The translations under genes and the position numbers were made by a program. Below the pieces are notes generated by a model, which was not told the DNA's origin, ran no database searches, and saw only the letters and a program-made list of their open reading frames with translations. Source: CAJXTB01 sp047626195 (lineage in GTDB: Bacteria; Myxococcota_A; UBA796; GCA-2862545). From it: a stretch of DNA of 12,047 nt. Positions within the stretch are counted from its first letter, which is position 1, and every line of letters begins with the position of its first letter. The stretch lies in assembly GCA_047626195.1 (NCBI GenBank), contig JBLHSN010000171.1, forward strand, positions 1 to 12,047, given 5' to 3'. Shown here piece by piece: positions 6,101 to 11,288 of the stretch.

Positions 6101-7381
6101 CTCATGGGAACAGACCACGTCGGCACCTATCGAGTGAATGGCGTCGAGGCGGCCCTGACAGTCGAGGCAGACGAGACCATCCAATCGGTGGCGGTTTCTG
6201 GCAATGGCTCGCTGACGGTGAACATTCCAATGTCCACCGATACGCTGTCCATCAGTGGCACTCTGACCATGAACGCGCCCCTGACCCTGACCGGAACGAT
6301 GAACCTAGGCGGCCAAGGCAGCTCGGTGTTCCATGATTCGGTGAGCATTGGCGATTGGGTTCAGTCGGGTGGTAGCGCCACCTTCGAAGCCCCGATCAGT
6401 GCAACAACGTGGACTCAGAAAAACAGCACGGTGACCTTCAACAACACCGTCACCGCCAGCGGCTGGAGCCAACAGTACGGGACCACAACCTTGGGCGCTC
6501 TCGTTGACCTAGCGCCAACATCATTCTCACTCCGGTACGGCACCCTCATAAACGAGGGCACCCTCACCGTGCCCACGCTGGACACCAATACCGTCTTGAA
6601 CGGGACGCTGACCAACCGCGGCTCGTTGCTCATCGCTGATGACACCCACGTGGTGGTCGGCTCGAACACAACCATCAACCAATTTGGTGAGCTCCGAGGA
6701 GTGGCTCGTGCTCCTTTCACGGTGAATGCGCTGACCGTGCAGGGTAACGGGGACATACAGCAGCTGAGTCAGTATACGGACGGCCTCATCCTGCATGTGC
6801 TTGGCCAGCTCGACGTTCAGGTCAACGGAACCATCAACGTCACCGGTGCCGGCGGCCTCGGCGGCGTGGGCAATTCCCAAGGTAACCTGGACGCAGAGAC
6901 ATGGTCGGCAGCTGGACCGACTCGCGTGGGCGGCGCCGACGAGCAAGCTGGCGGAAGCTATGGCAGCGCTGGGAGGAGGTACCGCAACAGCACGCTGAAC
7001 ACGATGTACGGAGACCCGCTGAACCCGGTTGAGTACGGCTCGGGTGGCGGCATCAAGAACACCGAGGGAAGCCGCTCGGGCGGACGCGGCGGCGGTCGTA
7101 TCGATCTGACCGCCGGCAGCGCCATCGTCGACGGACAGGTCTTGGCAAATGGAGGCAACTGCTACGTGTCGTGTGGTGCCGGTTCCGGCGGGGCGATTCG
7201 CCTTCAAGTGACGGGGGCCCTGTCCGGTACCGGCGAGGTGCTCGCCAACGGTGGCGTAGGTACCAACGGTGGCTCGTATGCCGGCGGTGGCGGACGGGTA
7301 GCCCTGACTGCGGGTGATTTCAGCGCGTTCACCGGCACCACGTCGGGTGGCACGGTGGCTATCGACGGCGTCGTTCAGTAG
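3173..7381 (+). CDS. Gene E: giant repeat lipoprotein with hexapeptide beta-helix and 419-aa modules
   Basis: 1402 aa. Residues 1-13 (MSVRWLILGLMGC) form a very short lipoprotein signal with Cys13 as the likely lipidated residue. Residues 50-65 carry DECPDDPDKQAPGFCGC, a motif common in myxobacterial surface proteins. Residues about 82-292 are hexapeptide repeats (IGAGTLV, IGADVI, VGARSQ, IGEDAV and others), as in left-handed beta-helices. No acyltransferase context is present, so a structural role is likely. From residue 346 there are two and a half modules of exactly 419 residues. Each begins with a glycine-rich half (GGLGGTGNSQGN, GGAIRLRVTG, a conserved CxxxC at 491/495, 910/914 and 1329/1333). 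A Thr/Ser-rich beta half follows with 18-residue W-x-Q rungs. The last module stops after the glycine-rich half. There is no anchoring domain at the C-terminus. Probably a long surface stalk or fibre; partner genes A-D are a guess from proximity. Confidence 0.9.
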   Translation: MSVRWLILGLMGCGNSGMPDAWDAGGFPVDAMLERTMDTGYLDLIATVDECPDDPDKQAPGFCGCDYIDLDLAVPEGAETCVHRTAVIQGSVGAGATIGAGTLVAARAVVGEDADIGADVIIGRSASVGARSQLGPESVLSRASSIGEDVVASVGSLTLGYGASLGDRCQVNGTGVTLGNLAQVGADCWIDTGVVLARSSVIGNGAVLAANVMVGPGVQAGSGLDLGVGVRVRKDVEFGDNVTVELGARLGRSSYFGDGVFIGEDAVVRANVMASANAIIEANAYVVRNTIIPQRSLDPCDPPPGVDPSAPVVLSIPMTIGLGDTTYECTDLVVSSTVTVSGTHHFRSLTVQSGGNVTHAAGELDGVLLTISHNLDVRTGGSINVSGRGGLGGTGNSQGNLNAETWSPTGMTRVDGADEQAGGSYGAQGKRYTYGRLNAVYGDPRNPVELGSGGGIKNSGSGSGGRGGGRIDIIADNAVIDGILNADGTGCRASCGGGSGGAIRLRVTGDVSGSGNLFARGVGGSQGGSYAGSGGRIAVTGYASNGFIGDALGATVFFMGTDNAGTYLVNGVDAAMTVEVGETVDRLAVSGNGSMTVNIPVSRETLSISGTLVMNAPLTLTGTMNLGGQGSSMFNDTVSVGDWAQSGGSATFEAPVSATTWTQNNSTVTFNDTVTASGWSQRSGTTTLSALVDLAPTSFSLRYGTLVNEGTLTVPTFDTDTVLNGTLTNRGSLLITDDTQVVVGSNTTINQFGNFQGISRAPFTVSALTVQANGDIQQLSQHTDGLILNVLGQLDVQLNGTINVTGAGGLGGTGNSQGNLNAETWSPTGMTRVDGADEQAGGSYGAQGKRYTYGRLNAVYGDPRNPVELGSGGGIKNSGSGSGGRGGGRINITAGSAIINGELIANGTGCGASCGGGSGGAIRLRVTGAVSGNGALFASGVGGSQGGSYAGSGGRIAVTGYTSGSFTGATDAGTVFLMGTDHVGTYRVNGVEAALTVEADETIQSVAVSGNGSLTVNIPMSTDTLSISGTLTMNAPLTLTGTMNLGGQGSSVFHDSVSIGDWVQSGGSATFEAPISATTWTQKNSTVTFNNTVTASGWSQQYGTTTLGALVDLAPTSFSLRYGTLINEGTLTVPTLDTNTVLNGTLTNRGSLLIADDTHVVVGSNTTINQFGELRGVARAPFTVNALTVQGNGDIQQLSQYTDGLILHVLGQLDVQVNGTINVTGAGGLGGVGNSQGNLDAETWSAAGPTRVGGADEQAGGSYGSAGRRYRNSTLNTMYGDPLNPVEYGSGGGIKNTEGSRSGGRGGGRIDLTAGSAIVDGQVLANGGNCYVSCGAGSGGAIRLQVTGALSGTGEVLANGGVGTNGGSYAGGGGRVALTAGDFSAFTGTTSGGTVAIDGVVQ
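4208..5464 (+). repeat. Gene E module 1 (1257 bp)
   Basis: Residues 346-764. The phase is set from the FRSLTVQ strand, which aligns with VSALTVQ of module 2 at an offset of exactly 1257 bases. It contains the glycine-rich half and the Thr-rich half. Positions 4346-4585 are almost identical to module 2. Confidence 0.9.
5465..6721 (+). repeat. Gene E module 2 (1257 bp)
   Basis: Residues 765-1183. The same 1257-base offset holds against both neighbours, with no net indel. It is a mosaic: 5549-5608 matches module 3 at 59 of 60 bases and 5603-5842 matches module 1 at 238 of 240 bases. Confidence 0.9.
6722..7378 (+). repeat. Gene E module 3 (partial, 657 bp)
   Basis: Residues 1184-1402. Only the glycine-rich half is present. 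The protein ends (GTVAIDGVVQ) where the other modules pass into the Thr-rich half. The sequence is more diverged from modules 1 and 2 in the glycine-rich part. Confidence 0.85.
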
Positions 7382-7485
7382 ACACCCCGATGGTTCTCCT
7401 GCCTACACGCATCTCGTGGACGTCGGAGGCGCAGTCGCCACTGGCGTCAGACAGTGCCTGGCCCATTCCACCTTCATTGGATTGG

Positions 7486-8727
7486 CTACCGCACCCAGAT
7501 GCTCATGTGGTCCGCGCTAGAGGAGGCGTAGCAGACATCGGTGATGCCGTTGGGATGCAGGGCGCGTCGGGTCCAGGGTGATGGAAGCTGCGTACATCCA
7601 TTCGCTGAGCTAGTCGCGGTGATGGTTGCCTGCACGCCATGCCACATGTGCCAGGGGTCACCTGAACCGGAACGGTCGTAGGCGAAGATACGCAGTTGGC
7701 CGATATACTCGGACCCAAACGTCACGCCAAACATCGCCTCCGATTCGGGCTTGGTGGTGTCCATGAACAGCCCGACCTGGTTGGTATACACACGGCCTAC
7801 GCTGACTCCAGCGCCCATCACAGTTGATGAGAGGTTGTCGACTGCGCTCATCCAATGGGTGAGCGGCTGGCCCGAGTGCGCGGTGTCGAATCCGTGAAAC
7901 ACGGGACTACCCGACGAGCGCTTCGCCATCACGGCACTGGCGGGCACATCGAACGCCGCGTAGCTGACGAAGTCCGCAGTGTTGACCGTTCTACTGCCTG
8001 CAGTGGTTCGGCTGTCAAACCAGCGGGAGCTACTCCAGAAGTAGCTGGTTGCGGTACCACCGGCGTGGTTTGCGACTTTGGTCCAACCGCCGTTGTCGGT
8101 GTCCATGTCGCAATCAACATCGTAGGCCGTAATAGACCCTAGAATCCCGTCAGGGTCTATGTTGTAGGTGCCGCTCGTTGCGCTGACATTGCGAGCCAGA
8201 ATATGGGCGCAGCTCTTGGCGGTAGTATCCACCAAGACTGGCAGCCAGGTACCGCTCATACACACGGTCAGTGTGGAGGCTGTTGGGTCAAAGGCCATGC
8301 CGCCATCTGACCCGATGCACGGTGTATCGAGCACGCCAGGCGCACTGGTGACGGCGTCGGAGACGGCTGCTCGTGGCACGCCGTGCATGGGACTTCGGGG
8401 CACAAGTTCGTTGCCGCTCGCGACAGCCACACCGATCTCAACGGCAGCATCGGAGCCTGTAGTGGCTTGTTCAAGTGTACGCCCGGTATCATCGGTGCCG
8501 AGCACCACGCCGTAGTAGCCCTGCTCAAAGGGTACGCTGGCGAAGGCAGCCTGCCAGACGACGTCGCTGTTGGAATCGTACATGCTCACGACGACAGGTT
8601 GAACTCCGTTGATCGGAGCTCCAGCGCTGTCCAACAGCCGACCGGTCTGCTGAAAGGTCAGTGGCTCTGAATGAGCGATGGGCAGACCGAGCAGACAAGC
8701 CACAAGGACAGTTCGAGTGGCGTGCAT
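7486..8727 (-). CDS. Gene C: secreted protein with shared N-terminal domain and fibrinogen-related domain
   Basis: 413 aa. The ATG at 8727 has GGGAGG six bases upstream and starts a signal peptide (MHATRTVLVACLLGLPIAHS, cleavage near residue 20). Residues 22-122 are the shared N-terminal domain (TGRLLDSAGAPIN, QGYYGVVLG, HGVPRAA). Residues 137-161 are the second shared segment (Cys137, AFD, Cys156, Trp161). Residues 172-413 are a fibrinogen-related domain of the bacterial kind: SCAHILARN, SGTYNIDPDG, DCDMDTDNGGWTKV, and the end DHMSIWVR. Cys172/Cys206 and Cys378/Cys399 are plausible disulfide pairs. Such domains often bind carbohydrate or acetylated groups, so a lectin-like adhesin is the best guess; the ligand is unknown. 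The gene converges on E with 104 bp between stops, and no strong terminator hairpin is seen in that gap. It lies 223 bp downstream of gene D and has its own candidate promoter. Confidence 0.9.
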   Translation of the reverse strand: MHATRTVLVACLLGLPIAHSEPLTFQQTGRLLDSAGAPINGVQPVVVSMYDSNSDVVWQAAFASVPFEQGYYGVVLGTDDTGRTLEQATTGSDAAVEIGVAVASGNELVPRSPMHGVPRAAVSDAVTSAPGVLDTPCIGSDGGMAFDPTASTLTVCMSGTWLPVLVDTTAKSCAHILARNVSATSGTYNIDPDGILGSITAYDVDCDMDTDNGGWTKVANHAGGTATSYFWSSSRWFDSRTTAGSRTVNTADFVSYAAFDVPASAVMAKRSSGSPVFHGFDTAHSGQPLTHWMSAVDNLSSTVMGAGVSVGRVYTNQVGLFMDTTKPESEAMFGVTFGSEYIGQLRIFAYDRSGSGDPWHMWHGVQATITATSSANGCTQLPSPWTRRALHPNGITDVCYASSSADHMSIWVR

Positions 8728-8733
8728 GAAAGA

Positions 8734-8739
8734 CCTCCC
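8734..8739 (-). promoter_or_regulatory. Ribosome binding site fixing the start of gene C
   Basis: GGGAGG on the minus strand ends six bases before the ATG at 8727. A second in-frame ATG at 8766 would place this site inside the gene and put 13 charged residues before the signal peptide, so it is not preferred. Confidence 0.75.
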
Positions 8740-8776
8740 AAATGCAGGATAGAGACGCTCACGCATCTTCCGACCC

Positions 8777-8785
8777 AGCGTACCA
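8777..8785 (-). promoter_or_regulatory. Candidate promoter element of gene C (TGGTACGCT)
   Basis: TGGTACGCT on the minus strand ends 50 bases upstream of gene C's ATG. The core is identical to the element of gene B, and the spacing is the same as in gene A. A TTGACG lies upstream but only nine bases away, too close to be its -35 box. Confidence 0.5.
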
Positions 8786-8950
8786 CCAGTCCGTCAAATC
8801 AGTAGGCGATACCTGGTCTTGGACGCTAAAGGGCTCCCGACTGGCGGTGATGCGGACATTCCGAAAGACCCGGTTGTAAGGTTATCGAGTTGGCGCATTC
8901 CGCTGCGTTGCCAGAACGTGACGCGAGCAGCGCCAGAGCACACCCCACGC

Positions 8951-10081
8951 TTACTTCACCCGGACCGGTCCCAGTGTCAGGTAGGCGTCCTCGGACGCAT
9001 CACCGGTGTCGCCATTCGTGATGCGCACGATGGGTAGGAAGCTGGGGTTTGTCACGTCACCGGCAGAGGTTCGCCACACGGCGTCGTTTAGGTTGCACTC
9101 GCTGACGTTGGGCCAGTTGACCGGGTCCACTCTGCCCGCTGGATTGTAGAAGGCTCCGTAGACGGTGGGATTGAACATCAGCGAGCCGTTGCAGCGCTTG
9201 CTGATGAACTGTGCTGCGGTGCTGGCCATCCCCAACGCGTGTGTGATGACTGCCGTGGGCGCGTCATAGGTGAATAGGTGAGAGTTGCACTCGGGGGCTT
9301 CGCAGCCGGTTGAACGGAACTCGGACTCGTTGGAGTGGTGAAAGATGCTCCAGCCGCCGTTGGCCATATCGCAGGTGACCTCGGTGGAGGGCAGGGGTCC
9401 CGCGCCGTCGACATCGATCGAGTATGTGCCGTCGCCCGTGGCACCGGCGTACAGGTAGCCGGCCTGGGGCTCGAGGTAGCTCAAACAGGAGACCGCTTCC
9501 GAGCCATCAGACCACCGACGTATGGAGCCATTCTGCGCGATGATCGAGGTTCCGTTCACATTCCAGGTACTGCCTGTGCAGATGCGTAGGGCTCCCAGGT
9601 CGGTGTCGTAGACGATGATTCCCGGATCCGAACAGCTCGTTCCGCTGACCGCTCCTGCGAGGGGTATTCGCAATGCGGTGTCCGCAAGGACCGCAGTCTC
9701 AGCGACATCTGCTTGCACCGCGTGTTGGGCCGTCTCAGCCTGGGCTGCGTACGGGACGCTGAGCAGAAGTGAACGCATGCCCAGATCTTGATGATCAACG
9801 GAGACCCCAACATACAGGGGCGGGCTGTCCAGCAGCGAGCTGTCGAGAGATGGGGTTCCGTTCTCTAAGATAACGGAATAGTAGCCGGCCTCGACATTGT
9901 AGTTGGTGAAGGTCTCGCTGTAGACGACGTCGTCTTCGGCATCGCGCAGGGTAATTTCGAGCGTGTGGGATCCGTCGACGGGCCCGCCAAACGAATCGAG
10001 TAGACGGCCTTGGTGCCCCAACTGGATGGGTGCTGCCGACGCAGTGGTGGTGAGCAGCACCGTGGCGATGATTCCGATCAT
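8951..10081 (-). CDS. Gene D: secreted protein with shared N-terminal domain and neurexin-IV/contactin-associated-type fibrinogen-like domain
   Basis: 376 aa. The ATG at 10081 starts a signal peptide (MIGIIATVLLTTTASA, cleavage near residue 16). The ribosome site is weak (GGGA only), unlike the paralogs. Residues 18-116 are the shared N-terminal domain (QGRLLDSFGGPVD, AGYYSVILE, SVPYAAQA). An Ala-rich stretch at 114-136 may form a short coiled coil. Residues 150-173 are the second shared segment (Cys150, VYD, Cys168, Trp173). Residues 199-376 are fibrinogen-like: GDGTYSIDVDG, EVTCDMANGGWSIFHH, LFTYDAPTAVITHALG, QFISKRC, then LPIVRITNGDTGDASEDAY and LTLGPVRVK. The order and the GDT..SE.AY..GP end match the fibrinogen-like domain of contactin-associated proteins (recalled family pattern). 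Likely an extracellular binding protein. No TGGTACGCT element is found upstream, so its control may differ from that of A, B and C. Confidence 0.87.
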   Translation of the reverse strand: MIGIIATVLLTTTASAAPIQLGHQGRLLDSFGGPVDGSHTLEITLRDAEDDVVYSETFTNYNVEAGYYSVILENGTPSLDSSLLDSPPLYVGVSVDHQDLGMRSLLLSVPYAAQAETAQHAVQADVAETAVLADTALRIPLAGAVSGTSCSDPGIIVYDTDLGALRICTGSTWNVNGTSIIAQNGSIRRWSDGSEAVSCLSYLEPQAGYLYAGATGDGTYSIDVDGAGPLPSTEVTCDMANGGWSIFHHSNESEFRSTGCEAPECNSHLFTYDAPTAVITHALGMASTAAQFISKRCNGSLMFNPTVYGAFYNPAGRVDPVNWPNVSECNLNDAVWRTSAGDVTNPSFLPIVRITNGDTGDASEDAYLTLGPVRVK

Positions 10082-10126
10082 GAATAGTCCCGTTGCAGTG
10101 TACGGGTCTACAGGACCGAATCACCG

Positions 10127-10408
10127 ATGTCCAGAGACGATTTCGGAGTTCCTACGCCAGTTGCTCGGGCAAGTGCGCGAATGTTTCCCCAGTATCGCGA
10201 GGACCTCCGGGTTGTTTTCCAACTTCTTCACGATGTTCGCCTAGACCCAAGCAACGGCGACGTTTTCTACTTGGCAGACCTTGTGACTGCCGTAGCCCTG
10301 AATGACCATCGAACACTCTATGGATCACACCATATAAATGGCCAACTGTTGAGGGTTGGCGATGGGCGATGGGGCACCTTCACTCAGCACACCCAAACCC
10401 CCTGGTGA
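10127..10408 (+). CDS. Possible small protein of 93 aa, unknown
   Basis: The ATG at 10127 opens a frame with ordinary protein composition: MSRDDFGVP, a mixed helical stretch (REDLRVVFQLLHDVRLDPSN), FYLADLVTAVALNDHRTLYG, and a basic, aromatic end. There is no signal peptide or membrane segment, so it would be cytoplasmic. The ribosome site is poor (AGGA about 11 bases upstream). The codon choice looks less GC-biased at third positions than in neighbouring genes. No long competing frame covers this stretch on the other strand except a short overlap with gene D's leader. I do not recognise a family. It may be a real small gene, possibly acquired, or a chance ORF. Confidence 0.4.
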   Translation: MSRDDFGVPTPVARASARMFPQYREDLRVVFQLLHDVRLDPSNGDVFYLADLVTAVALNDHRTLYGSHHINGQLLRVGDGRWGTFTQHTQTPW

Positions 10409-10524
10409 CCGTCACGCCGCCGAGCAGGCGCATGCGAAAATATGCGTTTAGCCTCACGAAGACCCACATCGACTGCTAGTCGAAGCCTAGACCCAACGCG
10501 TTGACCTTGGTAACGTTGGTAGAT

Positions 10525-10530
10525 GGAGGT
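10525..10530 (+). promoter_or_regulatory. Ribosome binding site fixing the start of gene F
   Basis: GGAGGT lies three bases before the ATG at 10534, an unusually short gap, similar to the four-base gap of gene E. A TTG at 10501 is in frame but precedes this site and would spoil the lipoprotein signal. Confidence 0.65.
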
Positions 10531-10533
10531 TCT

Positions 10534-10995
10534 ATGCGTCCCATTCTTGCCGCGGCGTCTGCCGGTATCGTATTGCTCTCAGTTCTCGGCTGTGCAGGCC
10601 TCATTGGCTACGGCACAGAGGTTGGACGAACATCCGTGACCAGCGGAGTTCCCTGGACAGTGACCTACACCGCTGCCCACCCCGACCCGCACCAAGTGTG
10701 GATTGATTTTGACCTGTCCAGCGAAGGTGGCAGCTACCAAGTGACCGGAGACATTGCGACGGGGACCTCGTCCTGGCCATTGAACTTCACCTCTTCCGGT
10801 CCACCGGTTTCCGGAGGACGCATGACCTTCGGGACCACCGAGACCAGTTTCGGTAGCAACCAATCTGCCTCTGGAAGTATCTGGGCAGTTGAGCTTCCAG
10901 CGGTTCCAGCAGGAACAGACGTCACCGTCACGGGAACGTGGACGGTCAACGATGTCACGACCGTGACGCAGCTGGATGTGCTGGTGACGGACTAG
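10534..10995 (+). CDS. Gene F: small beta-rich lipoprotein, unknown function
   Basis: 153 aa. The N-terminus MRPILAAASAGIVLLSVLGC has a basic residue, a hydrophobic core and a VLGC lipobox, so Cys20 is the likely lipid-attached residue. The rest, about 130 residues, is rich in Thr, Ser, Val and Gly with an alternating beta pattern (VPWTVTYTAAHPDPHQVWIDF, GGSYQVTGDI, GTDVTVTGTWTV, LDVLVTD) and has no further cysteine. This suggests one immunoglobulin-like or jelly-roll beta-sandwich exposed at the membrane surface or in the periplasm. I do not recognise the family and see no catalytic motif. It stands alone on the plus strand between divergent D and convergent G, so operon context gives no clue. 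The start is fixed by the GGAGGT at 10525-10530. Confidence 0.8.
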   Translation: MRPILAAASAGIVLLSVLGCAGLIGYGTEVGRTSVTSGVPWTVTYTAAHPDPHQVWIDFDLSSEGGSYQVTGDIATGTSSWPLNFTSSGPPVSGGRMTFGTTETSFGSNQSASGSIWAVELPAVPAGTDVTVTGTWTVNDVTTVTQLDVLVTD

Positions 10996-11093
10996 GTCCC
11001 TGGTGAACGGTACGCTCCGCTGAATCCGCTGACGCGCCGAATACGGCTGGTGGGTGCAAGTCAGCTGGGCGACTTAGCGACTCCTGCGTTCGT

Positions 11094-11127
11094 GCCCACA
11101 CCAACGACGAGCGCTCGGCGTGTGGGC
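11094..11127. terminator. Compound inverted repeat, possible terminator of gene F
   Basis: GCCCACAC (11094-11101) pairs perfectly with GTGTGGGC (11120-11127). Between them sits a 10-bp palindrome CGAGCGCTCG (11108-11117). It lies about 100 bases beyond gene F's stop. There is no T-tract on either side, so the terminator role is uncertain; it could be a binding site or a structured 3' end. Confidence 0.3.
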
Positions 11128-11227
11128 GAAACCTCGACTCCTCAGCCGTGGTTTGCCAGCCGCGAGCCGTGGAAAGGACGTGGGAGCAGCGAGAAACAGG
11201 ACGAACAACACTGCGTGCCTGCGACCT

Positions 11228-11255
11228 CCAGCACCACGATAGGTCGTGGTGCTGG
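11228..11255 (-). terminator. Perfect 12-bp stem hairpin, likely terminator of gene G
   Basis: CCAGCACCACGA (11228-11239) and TCGTGGTGCTGG (11244-11255) are exact reverse complements around a four-base loop (TAGG). It begins 33 bases beyond gene G's stop codon and lies in the F/G convergent gap, where a terminator is expected. No T-run follows in the minus direction; the plus side has CTTCT. It may act in both directions. Confidence 0.5.
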
Positions 11256-11288
11256 CTTCTCCACAGTCGTTCGCGCATCTGCGCGCCG

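Larger units (their letters stand above)
10082..10533. other. 452-bp divergent intergenic region between genes D and F
   Basis: The region contains a possible 93-aa ORF (10127-10408) and then about 125 bases before gene F. In those are a short inverted pair GTGAC/GTCAC (10405-10415) and a weak CGCAT/ATGCG hairpin near 10429-10446 with an A-rich loop, followed by TTTA. That hairpin could end the small ORF's transcript. No clear promoter for D or F is recognisable. Confidence 0.5.
10996..11288. other. 293-bp convergent gap between genes F and G with two hairpins
   Basis: The two flanking genes end toward each other. The only structure I find is two inverted repeats (11094-11127 and 11228-11255). 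Short ORFs on both strands here have no ribosome site and no protein-like character. Confidence 0.5.

Noticed and set aside
5618..7207. Minus-strand ORFs of 188 and 226 aa inside gene E
   Set aside because: They repeat with the 1257-bp module, lack ribosome sites and have Ala/Val/Arg-rich shadow composition. Gene E on the plus strand explains the region fully.
4208..7378. The long repeats as a duplicated mobile element or CRISPR-like array
   Set aside because: The repeats are in frame within one gene, encode protein modules and have no spacers, terminal inverted repeats or transposase.
7382..7485. A terminator in the E/C convergent gap
   Set aside because: Only 4-5-bp stems (such as CACTG/CAGTG) can be drawn, with no T-tract.
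702..8785. The TGGTACGCT element as a sigma-54 promoter
   Set aside because: The GC pair expected 10 bases after GG at the -12 position is not in place in A, B or C.
11006..11014. A GGTACGCT word on the plus strand after gene F, like the A/B/C element
   Set aside because: It lies between two convergent genes with nothing downstream to transcribe, so it is likely chance.
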